From contig NC_092361.1 of assembly GCF_030848805.1 (NCBI RefSeq), forward strand, positions 11,599,723 to 11,663,722: DNA of 64,000 bases. Direction: 5' to 3'. Below are positions 10,008 to 20,258 of the stretch, in pieces. The stretch is from Temnothorax longispinosus. Lineage: Eukaryota > Arthropoda > Insecta > Hymenoptera > Formicidae. A model generated the notes under the pieces. The model ran no database searches. It was not told the origin of the DNA and worked only from the letters and a program-made list of their open reading frames with translations. Each line of letters starts with the position of its first letter. Position 1 is the stretch's first letter. A program made the translations under genes and the position numbers.

Positions 10008-11057
10008 AAGAAATAATTTTTACCGGGAACTTGATCTCCTTGACAAATTCTTGTTCGTTTAAATATAACGGGATACCTTTCACGAAGGTTATCCTCATAA
10101 TTTTAAAAGCAGGAATAAACGCGACAAGGTTTTTTTCCTTAAGCGCAGGGTGACCGATGATACGGTTGGCTCCAAGGGGAGAGGTAAACTGCATCTTAAC
10201 CTTGTTGTTACCAATTGCGCGGATTTCAGTGACATCCTCTTTTATCATAACGTTAATGATTTTATAAATCAGCAATCAGCAAGGGATCGAGGGAGATATT
10301 AGATTCCGCGTATTGGAAGTGCACGAGATACGGAGGAAAATCGCTATTTTTATATCTATTAATTGGCTTCTCTTTTATATTTTTTCGGCGGGGCCGAAGT
10401 TGCGGGCGATATGGATCCCCCCGAGGACGGATTTCCCTCGGTTGGCTTCTTTACGCCCCTTCTGACTTCGTTACGATTGTCTCCATTCAATTTAATATCT
10501 ACACTCGCGTCAGAGGCGCATGGCATAAAGTCGTAGTTAGAGCGGCCCTCGGGGGAGTCCCCGTTTCGGCAAGGCACGTTACAAATACTATCTTTGTTAT
10601 GAGAGCCGTTTTTTCTAATCTCAAGGTCGCGATCATCCGTCGCGGCGTGATTTCCGCGTGTGAGAATTATTATTTTTAAATTATACTCGCCAGCCGAGTT
10701 AGAGCGAGGACGAGGGCGAGGGCGAGAGGAGGTCGCGGTGTCGCCACAAAGGTCCTTTTTATTTGAAGGTTTATTATTGTTTCTATTTTTCTTTCTTTCC
10801 CCCATATCTAAGGAAAGATCTTGCCTGTTTTCTGAAATCCCGAAGGGGCTGCGGTCCCTCGGCGAAGGTCGGGATCTTAAGACCGATGTAGATACTGGGC
10901 TCAAAGGCAAGTCTCGGGCTTCCTCATTGAAGCTGTTAATAAAATTTACGAACTCACTCTGCGGAATCGAGGACCTACGCTGGCTCGGGGATTTCTCGTT
11001 TGGATTAAGGCTGCACGGGATCGAAGTCACCTGCATTGCTTTACGCGCAAATTCCAC
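10006..11057 (-). pseudogene. Non-LTR ORF1 (gag-like), N-terminal part
   Basis: Two adjoining minus-strand frames (11057-10359 and 10275-10006) form the low-complexity N-terminus and the start of the structured gag region. The first is rich in Ser, Arg, Asn and Lys (RPRPRPRSNS) and has no recognisable fold. The second, from DVTEIRAIGNNKVKMQF to KFPVKIIS, resembles the RNA-binding region that precedes the zinc knuckles in insect R1/I-type ORF1 proteins. A frame change and stop separate them around 10276-10358. The frame ends exactly where the Penelope-like element begins (10008) and resumes in phase beyond it at about 7199. Confidence 0.7.
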
Positions 11058-12424
11058 GGGATAAGATATTATCTAACGCTTAAATCGGCACAAAAAACGG
11101 TTATGCCCGCAAGACACGAGCTAAATAAAATACCCGTTTATGTATAAAACGCACCGAAACCGCACTATAAAACACGCTTAATGTGCGAAAAGTGGCAACA
11201 CTGTATAGTCCACGCTAAAAGTTGTAGAGTGGGAAGAGAGTCGCGCTGTACGGAAAGACAGCCGAACGCGCGCGAAACTTTTAGCTACGATTATAACCGG
11301 TGAACGTCCTTAAATTTAGTGATGCTATTTAACTGTCATATTTAATTGTGAAATATTTAGCAATTTTTACTATTATATGTAATTGTGAAATATTTAGAAT
11401 AATATAGAACGTTCAACTCACAAAGTATATTACTATTTATATTCTTAATTTTACCTTTATTTTTAGATGGTGCTACGGAATTAGAAAATTTTTTTATTTA
11501 TTACGTAAAAAATAAAAGCAATACTTATTTTGTTAACTTTATCATATTTTGAGCAATACAGAAAAAGGTCAAGAAGTAGTACCTATTATTTGTACCAAAT
11601 GAGGAGCGTGTGCCACTCCTGAACGCCACATAAACAAGAGCCCTAGTCCTTAACTTTAATTTGCTCTCCTGTGAAAGCTACTTATCAGACGCAATTTTGC
11701 TAAAGAGGAAAACTTGTTTCTTTTAGCATAAAGAATCAAATTTTGTACTCCATATGCGAGAATTTGGAGTATCTTGTGTATATATGTAAGGTGTTTCTTA
11801 AACTATTAAATTTATAGGAGTTGATTTTTGAAGTCATTTTATAAAGAAAAGAGCATGTAAACATATGGTTTCAAAAGCTTTTCATATAGATACAAGTTAA
11901 AAATTTTATCTTAGTGTTGAAAATTATCATTTTTTTTTTCTAGCTTTTAAGTAAAAAAAGGTTTAAAAAATGAATTTTTTTGTGCAATTTTTTTCGAAAC
12001 ATTGACATATTTAATACAAGTATAACTTTGAGTAAAATTAACTTAAATTAAATTAACCACTTTACGTTATTTTAATTCTTTCCAAAACAATTAGGCAAAA
12101 TTTTTAAACCCCTTGTTTTTATGTTATAATTTTTTACAAAATGGCAACTAAAACAATAGAAAAAGTCGTATTATGAGATAAGTTCCTAATATGCGATAGT
12201 GGGGTTTTTGGTAAACGAATAGGTTCTATCTGTTGGTTCCACTATGAACTTATTGCCCTTATGTGAACAGATTAAATCAAACACCCTGTATATATTTTCC
12301 AATACAATAATTACTTACTAATTTTATTGAAAAACGAATATTTGCTTTAAACATTTAGGATTTAAGCTCATTTTGTTATTATTATATCTTATTCTTTTTT
12401 AATTTTACCTCTCTGTATTTTCAG
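10359..12424. other. 5' part of non-LTR element, then a dispersed repeat and intron
   Basis: After the ORF1 start at 11057 come about 240 bp of relatively GC-rich sequence that may be the non-LTR 5' region. An inverted copy of the GGGTGTCTC repeat follows (about 11300-11800), then AT-rich intron up to the splice acceptor at 12424. The last 60 bases before the exon are T-rich, as expected of a polypyrimidine tract. Confidence 0.5.
11300..11800 (-). repeat. Dispersed repeat, copy 2 of 3, inverted
   Basis: This is largely the reverse complement of 27628-28250 in the block around the AAGAAACAACTT motif and the gcgctc stretch. A second block (ATTTTGTTAACTTTATCATA and flanks) matches in direct order, showing that the family has long internal inverted repeats. 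Compare 365-540. Confidence 0.65.
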
Positions 12425-12665
12425 ATGTCATCCTGATGTGAATGTACCACCACCATTAAATCAATTAGTAATAGAAAATATGTTAAGATTGCCTGGACTC
12501 AACGCAGATTCGTTATTACAAGCCATTAAAGGAAATACTTTTGATCATGTATCAGCTATATACAATTTACTTGTTGACCGATTAGAACCAACAATGCCTA
12601 ATTTACCCAGTATCCAAAGTATACCAGGTGATTATCTGCCAGATGGTGCACATCAATTAGAGAAG
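12425..12665 (+). CDS. Sik3: SIK3-like salt-inducible kinase, internal exon with UBA-like segment
   Basis: Salt-inducible kinases are LKB1-activated, AMPK-related Ser/Thr kinases that phosphorylate CRTC coactivators and class IIa HDACs in the cytoplasm. This 241-nt exon follows a pyrimidine-rich tract ending in CAG (12422-12424) and ends at a GTAATT donor. The first base completes a split codon, then 80 codons run open. The peptide contains NQLVIENMLRLPGLNADS and, 16 residues on, FDHVSAIYNLLVDRLE, the helix pattern of the UBA-like domain that follows the kinase domain in this family. It contains no kinase catalytic motifs, so those exons lie upstream of the window. The GTG at 12438 is an ordinary internal Val codon, not a start. 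Family assignment is firm. The SIK3 paralogue call rests mainly on the RRASDGG exon downstream and is less certain. Confidence 0.85.
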
Positions 12666-13160
12666 GTAATTATTTTTGAAAAAGAAACATGTAGTTTATT
12701 TATCTTTATTTTTACAAGTACACATTTGATTTGCGTATATAGTAAATTTCATAATTGAGAAATATACTAATGAATTATTATACAAAAGTTTTATTTTATA
12801 TGTTTCATATGAAAAATATAGATATTTAGTTATTGATTGAACCTATTGAGAACTAGATTGGCTTTTTCTAAGAGCTCAGGTACTCACAATTAGGCGGTTT
12901 GCCATTCATGTGTCATTGGTACATACACTTGGTTAGAAACATTACCATATGTATCTTTTGATAGATCCAACTAATAAATATGTTTTATTTTTTTACATAA
13001 AGATACAAAAATAAGATATTATTTAATACGAGTGACATGCATTATATTTACTGAATAGATATAAATTTAAAAATGTTTTCAACAATAATATAACAAATTT
13101 TTTTACTTTTGCAATTTACTGTGCAAATAAAGATTTTTTAGCTTGTAAACAATTGGAAAA

Positions 13161-13595
13161 GGTAATTATGCATATTAAGACCCCACTCGCCAATGACCTT
13201 AACCTTGACATATGTTGTCAAGGTCATGGCCCTGAGTCATGCTGAGGCTCCACTATTGTTAAACTAGACACAAGTGTGCCTTCAAAGTACATGCGTTGGT
13301 TTTTCACTTCTTTAAAATTTCCATTTACTGCTTTAAAACACTTTCCTTTGTTCGTACATGTACTATTTCCACATATATATTAGTCATTTACAAGATAGTT
13401 AATCGATCATCTGTGTGAATATTTGTGGCAATATACAACTAATTTTGCAAACCGAAAACTTTAATGTTTCGTAACTTTTGAACGGATCGTGACCACCACT
13501 TTTTTCAAGGTCAAGGTTACTCAGGGTCATGACCTTGACAACATATGTCAAGGTCAAGGTTATTGGCGAGTGGGGTCTTAATATGCATAATTACC
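13161..13595 (+). mobile_element. MITE with GGTAATTATGCATATTAAGA ends, copy 1
   Basis: TIRs start GGTAATTATGCATATTAAGA and continue about 95 bp into repeated TGACCTTGA / TCAAGGTCA motifs on both sides. The flanks TTGGAAAA (13153-13160) and TTGAAAAA (13596-13603) match at seven of eight bases, consistent with an 8-bp target duplication. No coding capacity. The 8-bp duplication suggests mobilisation by a hAT-, P- or Merlin-type transposase; the superfamily is unknown. Confidence 0.85.
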
Positions 13596-13609
13596 TTGAA
13601 AAAGAAGAT

Positions 13610-13920
13610 TATACCAGGATGTCCCATTTTAAACAATCCAAAATTTTCGTTTTTTTCAGTTTTAAAAGAAAATGTTCAGATAAAAGTTGTATGATCTAGA
13701 AGGGGACAAATAATGATAAAATCAATTTTCGAAAAAAAATCTATTTTTCAAGATCACGTGAAAAAGTTACCTTTAATTTTTTAAATAAAATACTCTATTT
13801 TTGATAACAGTATTTTGTAGATGATGTTGAAACGTTTCCAAAGACCTATAATAGTTAATATTTTTATTGAGAACTTACGGAGATGTAATATCGTGTATTT
13901 TTCGATACCGCTGGCATTAA
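13610..13920 (+). repeat. Dispersed repeat, inverted counterpart of 26690-26980
   Basis: From CCAGGATGTCCCATTTTAAA on, this matches the reverse complement of 26690-26980 along about 290 bp with many substitutions. Related segments occur at 46015-46340 and, inverted, at 49290-49470. The ends resemble the GGGTGTCCCA tips of TA-site mariner-type elements. Confidence 0.6.
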
Positions 13921-14071
13921 AATTACATAAGGTAGTTATTTCTACGTGGAGGTTACACGGTTGAATTTATATCTTGTGTGCGAGTATGCGTGTATGTGCA
14001 CGCGTGCGCAAATGCATACGTGGCTGGATGTGTGGATAAATTGATGGGTGAATATATGTATGCATGAGTAA

Positions 14072-14170
14072 GGGCCGGTTGTTTCAACCTGTTGGTAAAC
14101 TACCTAATGGTTAGACATATGATTTAACTATTACACAGTTAGCTTACCAATAGGTTGGAACAACCGGCCC
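14072..14170 (+). mobile_element. 99-bp MITE, PIF/Harbinger-like
   Basis: Almost a perfect hairpin with TIR GGGCCGGTTGTTNCAACCT and TAA on both sides (14069-14071 and 14171-14173). A 3-bp TAA/TTA duplication and GGGCCGG tips are typical of PIF/Harbinger MITEs. Confidence 0.85.
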
Positions 14171-14184
14171 TAAGTGAGGCAACA

Positions 14185-14350
14185 TGATATCAAGAGACAC
14201 TGTAATGTATCGCGCCAAGTTACACGCGCAGCGCGTTACTGCCGTGTATCTTTACACGAACGGACGGGTTGCAAGTACCCGAGATTTTGAGATCTCAATA
14301 ACGAGTGAACGGATCAAGTTCTAAGTAGGCTTGATCGATAGCTTGGGTTG
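14185..14350 (+). repeat. Conserved 165-bp repeat, copy 1
   Basis: Matches 58378-58545 in the same orientation. The last 75 bases are nearly identical, including AACGAGTGAACGGATCAAGT and TAGGCTTGATCGATAGCTTG. The 5' halves differ more. No tRNA boxes and no TIR were found, so the class is unknown. Confidence 0.75.
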
Positions 14351-14769
14351 GAATTATGTTATAAAAATGTTTTTACTTTTTCACTACGTGCCCTACGAGC
14401 GGAGATATTGCAACGCAAAGTCTGAAATGTTAAATTTTACAATTAAGAAATGTCGTTAAATTTTGCATTTTTAATTCTTATTTCTTTTAAATAAATGTTT
14501 AATTTTGTATTTATTTTTACATATTACTTGAGTTGAGTAAGGTAATACATTTTTATGATATTATTCTTTTAAGGAGAATTAAAGCTACTGCCACTTAGGT
14601 TGGAATAGGAAGATCCTTAAAGGAGTACGAAGATACGTACCACTTGGGTTTAATCGTTTAAAAGTGCAAAAGTTATTTTTTGAGATAGACTTGGGTTGAG
14701 TTAGGTAACAATTTTGTGATATAATAATTTTGTTAAAAAGAAATAAAGCTACTACCACTTAGGTTGGAT

Positions 14770-15540
14770 ATACAACATACATTTGGATTTACAACATACA
14801 TTACGCATGTACTTGGCGCCTTTTGCTTCCTCATAGAGGAAGCTTTGTTTTCGTGACTTTCGTATATGAACCTTTGAATGCGTATAAAGTTGGGTCTAAT
14901 CAACCAAATTTAAATAAATTATATATGAAATAGGGGTAGAAGAAACCAAAGAAAAGATTGTTTTTGAGTTTTTGATGCTAATATGTTCAGTGTTCTAAAA
15001 TGTCGAAATATTGCATTAAAAAAAGGTGTCCGTATGTATGTGGCGGATTTTTTTGAAATGTCCGTTGTTGCTCTAACTTTCGTAAATATTGAGATATCGG
15101 GATGTTTTTTTTTTTAATTGCTAGAGTATCATTCAAGGAAGGTTGGTATTGAATTTGGCGATGAATGGTAAAGTTCTTTTTTTAAAAATTTATTTTTTTA
15201 GAAATGTCCGTGGTTGCTCTAACTTTCGCAAATATTGAGATCGGGCTGAATTTTTTTTTTAATTGATAGAGTATCATTTAAAGAAAGTTGGTATTGAATT
15301 TGGCGATAATCGGTAAAGTGGTTATTTTTTAAAAAATTTTTGAATTAAAAACTATAAGGAATTAAGCAATGTCCAAGTTTCTAACTTGCTCACTTAAACA
15401 AGTTTCTACTTGCACACTTAAAAACTATAAGAAAGCAAAGTGCAAGTTTCCACTTGCACACTTAAAAACTATGAAGAAGCAATGTACAAGTTTCTACTTG
15501 TTTTTATTTTTTTTGAAAAAAGTAATTTTGTACTGATTAT
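14770..15540 (+). repeat. Dispersed element related to 61470-62590, with internal tandem duplication
   Basis: It contains CTTCCTCATAGAGGAAGC, the block GCGTATAAAGTTGGGTCTAA, and two tandem copies (about 15050-15180 and 15185-15325) of a unit with GTTGCTCTAACTTTCG. All three are also found, partly inverted, at 61370-62580. Probably a non-coding TIR element whose ends I could not place. Confidence 0.6.
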
Positions 15541-15933
15541 ATATGGGGCATTTTGGCTGAAATTTTCATATTTTTACCCTGACCTACTGCAATAATTTTG
15601 ACAATTTTTTTCCGAGAAGTATTCTAAAAAAGAGAAGACACGTATTTTTTAGTTTGAGCCTATGATCAATATTTCCGGCAGTGTCATTTTTGTAAAAAAT
15701 GAATTTTTTGATAACTCTACTTTTTAAAACGTTAATATCTTGGAAATGTTCAATCCTATCGAAGAACGGTTCGGATAAAATTTGTTCAGTTTAAAATGAA
15801 TTATATGATGTATAAATTCTTTTCAATTTTTGGACAGTCTAAAGTTGTTATACGATGTTGAAGGAGAAAAAATTATTTTTTGTAAAGTTCACAGTTTTGT
15901 AATAATAAGAGAAATAAGATCGTAACGATAAAC

Positions 15934-16526
15934 AATCAATTTAGTAACAAAGCCATGCGATCCAAGCCTAGGTCTTTTGGCAGCCTCATATTGGTTTCTG
16001 TACGCATATATACTATATATATACTTATAAATTTTCCAAACCACTGCGCGCCGATTAAATTTTCGGACTTAAAACACAGTAATTGTTAGAATTAAAAACC
16101 TCTTCCCTCCCCGGAATTAAATCGACTCGATTTAATTATCTAAAAACTGTAAAGAAATTTATTGCGAAAAATATTACCTCACATGCTTCGATGGTACCTA
16201 AATATTAACATGCCTCGGTGGTCGAATTGGTACGACGCCCTACACGGAATGAGGGAGGTTCCAGGTTCGAACCCTGGCTGACGTAATATTTTTCGCAATA
16301 AATTTCTTTACAGTTTTTAGATAATTAAATCGAGTCGATTTAATTCCGGGGAGGGAAGGGGTTTTTAATTCTAACAATTACTGTGTTTTAAGTCCGAAAA
16401 TTTAATAGGCGCGCAGTGGTTTGGAAAATTTATAAGTATATATATAGTATATATGCATACAGAAACCAATATGAGGCTGCCAAAAGACCTAGGTTTGGAT
16501 CACATGGCTTTGTTACTAAATTGATT
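15934..16526. repeat. Long palindrome with 244-bp arms
   Basis: The left arm 15934-16177 is the near-perfect inverse of the right arm 16283-16526, differing at a handful of bases. Only 105 bp separate them, and that loop holds a tRNA-like sequence. The arm tips read AATCAATTTAGTAAC. I see no clear target duplication outside the arms. Confidence 0.9.
16212..16284 (+). tRNA. tRNA-like sequence / pseudo-tRNA in palindrome loop
   Basis: Box A TGGTCGAATTGG and box B GGTTCGAACCC are both present and correctly spaced. The T stem CCAGG/CCTGG is perfect. The anticodon region is irregular and the expected 7-bp acceptor stem does not pair, so a functional tRNA is unlikely. It is more probably tRNA-derived, with an intact internal RNA polymerase III promoter. 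Confidence 0.45.
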
Positions 16527-16955
16527 ATTTAAAAACAAAATTTATAAAAATTCTATTGAAAATTACAAAATTTTTAAGACCTCTTGGAGCATGGCAAAAT
16601 TTTTTTTCAAAAAATTATACCTAATTGAAGTGTTTGTAATAACCTGAATTCAACATTACTCGGACTAAAATAGTCAAAATGCAACCGTTAGTATCAGATT
16701 AATATTATATATCTTGATATTATGTTGTTACGAAATAAGAAAACACATTTTTTGGTGTCATATTTTATTGGTCATAACGAATTTTCTGTACAAAGTCGGT
16801 GTTACGTTTTATAACTAATTCTATTTAATTAAGCTATAGTACTCGATATCTTCAGTGCATTATCCGAATTGGCAACGGGAAAGTTATTTTTCACACTAAA
16901 GGATATTTCCTTTCGGAACATATCAAGTACTATAGCTTAATTAAATGGAATTAGT

Positions 16956-17627
16956 GGTAATTATTTAGTATAGGGAAATCAGGCCCCAATGACCTTGACC
17001 TTGACATATGTTGTCAAGAACATGACTTTGAGTAACTTCCTTATAACTTAATCGTCGCTCATTGCTTATTTAAAAGTTATGAACAAAAAAAGTTTGAGAA
17101 ATATAACAGTTTGTGTCGAAACTAAGGGAAGTAATTTGCTGATATGTGTGTATAGACAGTACACATGGTGTGTATAAACAGGACACAAACTTGTATATTT
17201 CTTGAAATTTTTTGTTCATAACTTTTAAATAAGCAATGACCGACGATTAAGTTATAAGGAAAAGTTACTCAGGGGGGGGGGGGTCACGTTGACAACATAT
17301 ATCAAGGTCAAGATCATTGGAGGTATCTCCTCTTATTTTTATTTTTACCCTTTTCTATGCTAACTATACTCTACTTGAACAAAAAGACTGTTCAGTTCAG
17401 TATATTAACGATTCACTTTAATAATTTTCCTTTGTTCATACATGTACTATTTCCACATACATTAGTCGTTTGTACCTTTCAATACTCAAAATAACTGTTA
17501 TATTTTTCAAACTTTTTTTGTTAATAACTTTTTAATGAAGAATGAACGACGGCTAAGTTACTCAGGGTCATCCTTGACAACATATGTCAAGGTCAAGGTC
17601 ATTGGGGCTGGTTTCCTTATACTAAAT
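16956..17627 (+). mobile_element. Related TIR element with nuclear-receptor-like half-sites, split at its end by copia
   Basis: The left TIR GTGGTAATTATTTAGTATA continues to CCCCAATGACCTTGACC. The right TIR runs GGTCATTGGGG...CTTATACTAAAT and its last ten bases (AATTACCAC) lie beyond the copia insertion at 25642-25651. It shares the GGTAATTA tip and the TCAAGGTCA repeats with the MITEs at 13161 and 31995. Internal inverted segments around 17040-17260 repeat TAACTTAATCGTCG and its complement. Confidence 0.75.
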
Positions 17628-17944
17628 TGTTGGGTATTATCTTGGATGTGCGCAGGTGTTGAGAAATCAGAATTAGCCAAATGAAAAGAACACAACTTTA
17701 CTGTAACTGGAATCAGTATTACAATCACGCTCGCATGTCTTCAAACGAACGCTACCAAAAAACGAATGAATAATAAGGGAGGGTTTTAGCGCGCTCAAAA
17801 GAATACCAACCGAAAAAAGATTACCACGAGATGTGCGCGTGGTATTGTTAGCGCCGCTGCGTCAAGACGTACTTTATTGGATATAATTATCACTAGGCGT
17901 GCGCTTATTTAAACACGAAAACTAAAATCTATAAGAACTTAACA
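17628..17944 (-). repeat. Copia 3' LTR
   Basis: 317 bp, about 95% identical by eye to 25317-25636. It begins TGTTGGGTATTATC on the + strand and ends CTTAACA. The close match with the other LTR suggests the copia insertion is younger than its heavily mutated coding region implies, or that the copied genome was already defective. Confidence 0.95.
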
Positions 17945-18013
17945 CTCCCATCTTTGAGTGTTTAACAATATCGTGCATCTAGTCGCAAGATTATAAAATT
18001 GTGATTATACATG

Positions 18014-18547
18014 TTATGTATGCATAAGAGATAAGCCCATTTCAGATACTAAGTATTCAAATCTCTCCTTTGGTAACGCTTTCGTAAACAGATCCGCTAT
18101 TTGATTACGTGTACATACATACATTATATCGATTTCGCGTTTATTGTATTTTGCCCTGATAAAGTGAAACTTCACGTCTATGTGTTTTGTTCTACACTGG
18201 AACTCAGGGTTACGAACGAGTTTAATAGCGGATTGATTGTCTACATAAATCGGAATTGGATCATGAGTGTACCCTAAATCACGTAACAATTTTTGAATCC
18301 ACATTGATTCCTTAACCGCTAAACATGCCGCAATTTACTCGGCCTCTGTAGTACTAAGGCTAACGCACGTTTGCCGCTTTGACATCCATGTTATTGGACC
18401 ATTTGATAATTTAAAGACATACCCGCTTGTTGATCGGCGAGTGTCTATGTCCGCGGCGTAATCCGAGTCTGAAAAACCTGTCAGGTTTAAACTTTTGCAT
18501 TTCGAGTACATTATTCCTAAATGTTTTGTATGAGATAAATATATCAT
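18014..18547 (-). pseudogene. Copia RNase H domain
   Basis: 18547-18338 encodes HLGIMYSKCKSLNLTGFSDS, DYAADIDTRRSTSGYVF, then WMSKRQTCVSLSTTEAE. After one stop, 18304-18014 continues with MWIQKLLRDLGY, YVDNQSAIKLVRNPEF, KHIDVKFHFIR and ADLFTKALPKERFE, the conserved end of copia pol. The frame stops about 70 bp before the 3' LTR, as expected. Confidence 0.88.
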
Positions 18548-18621
18548 TATTCATTTTACCGCATTCCAATGTTGATCGTTATACTTATCTAAATATCGAC
18601 TAACTATATTAATTGCATGAG

Positions 18622-18934
18622 AGCAAGCGTGGCGTAGAAGACAGCGCACTGGTCTGTTAAAAAACCAAAGATCTCAGGTTCGAATCCAGTCCTGGTAGAA
18701 CCAAAATAAATAAAATTGTATCGCATGTCTCTCTTCCTCGACGGAATGGCAGCCCGTCAAGAGTATCCCTTGCCTCGAAACCCCCTCTACTTTTGCCGTT
18801 CGGATTCGGCGTTAAAACTGTAGGTCCCATGTACTTGTGTACAACCTGCGTGCGCACCACAAGCACATGACTTTGGGGGAGGCCCAGGTCCGACTAGAAC
18901 TGTTGCGCCATTATGAATGAATGAATGAATGAAT
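18622..18934 (+). mobile_element. tRNA-derived SINE, copy 1, in copia
   Basis: The head has a tRNA-like box A (GTGGCGTAGAAG) and box B GGTTCGAATCC. The body includes GCCGTTCGGATTCGGCGTTA and the tail is (ATGA)n. The flanks ATTAATTGCATGAG (18608-18621) and ATTAATCGCATAAG (18935-18948) are a 14-bp duplication with two mismatches. It interrupts copia RT/RNase H. The same family recurs, inverted, at 61924-62219. Confidence 0.88.
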
Positions 18935-19229
18935 ATTAATCGCATAAGCAATGTCAGGTCGAGACATAATCGATAAAAATAACAACGTACCTACTGCTTC
19001 ACGGTATGGCACTACAGATTTCATGCTTTCTTCGACATTAGGTGCTTATAACTTTACGTAAGGATCCGCAGGGGTCGTTGAAAGAACCGCTTCTATCATG
19101 TTATATCGTGCCAACATACGCTCGATGTACAACTGCTGATTGATGAATATTGAATTCTTTTTGCGATTCCAATTTACATGCATGCCCAGAAAGTACTCCG
19201 AATTTCCGATTGTTATTTCAAATACATCT

Positions 19230-20176
19230 TGGTATTTGCTTTAAGGTATCATTTATTAATTCCTCATCCGTGGCTACAATTAAACCGTCATCGACGTATA
19301 GTGCGATTATAATTTTACCGCGCTCATCTATACGGTAAAAGATACAGGGATCAGCATCGGACTGCTTGAAACCGTTTGTTCTAAGAACGCACTGAACTGT
19401 TCATTCCAGCACCTTGCTGATTGTTTAAGCCCGTATAATGATCTAAGTAACTTACAAACCGCGTCTTTATCTTGAACTTTAAGACCTTCCGGTATGTGCA
19501 TGTAAATTTCTTCTTCGAGATTTTCATTAATAAAGGCTGTCTTTACATTGAACTGCCCAATTTCTACGTTTTATTGTGCGGCTATCGCTAAGAGAATTCA
19601 TACAGAGTCGTAACGCACTACAGGTGAAAATACCTGTTATAATCGAAGCCTTCCTTTTGGGAATAACCTTTAGCAAAGACGTGCCTTGTATCTCACTTCG
19701 TTCGTATTTGGATTTTCTTTAATTTTAAACACCCACTTGCATCCGATGATGGTTTTATTCGCAGGCAAAGACAATATCTCCCAAGTTTTATTTCTTTCGT
19801 GAGCTTGAAGCTCCTCGGCGATCGCGTTCTTCTATTTATCTGAATTCTTCCCTTGCATCGCTTCTGAGTACGTTTTCGATTCGATGTAAGATATAACACA
19901 TGCCGAGTAGCGCATTGGAGCTTTGATCGACTCACGGTTTCTAAATTCATATTTCTTTTGAGCTATTTCAAGATCGAGTTGTTGTATTTCATTATTTGCG
20001 TCTTCATAATCAAGAGAATTGCTATCGTCTGTCGCGTTTTCATTATCCTCGATGGCTTCACTCTTAATGGGGGGGATAATGTTATTTCCGGGGGGGCCCC
20101 TCAATTTAATAGGTGTATTTGATAGATCTTTCGCTGAGAAAAAGAATGTCGCAAACCACAATGCGCTACGATGCAT
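19230..20176 (-). pseudogene. Copia reverse transcriptase, broken
   Basis: The linker after integrase (PMRYSACVISYIESKTYSEA) leads to ERNKTWEILSLPANKTIIG, CKWVFKIKENPNTNEVRYKA and RLCAKGYSQKEGFDY, the RT N-terminus. The catalytic YVDDGLIVATDE is encoded at about 19300-19260. Several stops and frame changes lie between. It is preceded by the 1.37-kb TIR element insertion at 20071-21443. Confidence 0.85.
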
Positions 20177-20258
20177 AGTTTTTGAGATATCGATTTTAAA
20201 TGTAATAATAGCAATATTGTTGTATGGTATTATATAAAGGTTTGCAATTTACCACGTG

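Larger units (their letters stand above)
7200..10008 (-). mobile_element. Penelope-like element 1, 5'-truncated, inverted pLTR arms
   Basis: The element has a Penelope-type RT plus GIY-YIG endonuclease frame on the minus strand, flanked by equal inverted arms of 588 bp (7234-7821 and 9420-10007). A 13-bp target duplication AGAAATAATTTTT flanks it (7187-7199 and 10009-10021). Between the left duplication and the left arm is a 33-34 bp extension (7200-7233), at the 3' side of the coding strand. Penelope-like elements are known for pseudo-LTRs in direct or inverted order, irregular duplications and a short asymmetric tail, so all the hallmarks are present. The body is cut off inside the N-terminal RT region. 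It lies inside the ORF1 of the non-LTR element and interrupts it in frame. Confidence 0.93.
2160..11060 (-). mobile_element. Degenerate non-LTR retrotransposon (R1/I-like, with RNase H), minus strand
   Basis: Two-ORF LINE-type element. ORF1 (nucleic-acid binding) starts near 11057 and continues, after the Penelope-like insertion, through about 7020 and 6466-6203. ORF2 runs 6153 to about 2160 with AP-type endonuclease, reverse transcriptase and RNase H. An RNase H after the RT, and a zinc-knuckle ORF1, point to the R1/I/LOA side of the family; the exact clade needs a tree. Both ORFs carry stops and frameshifts. The element lies wholly in the intron before 12425 and is antisense to the host gene. 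Its 5' boundary is about 11060-11300 and its 3' boundary about 2150; no target-site duplication could be fixed. Confidence 0.85.
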
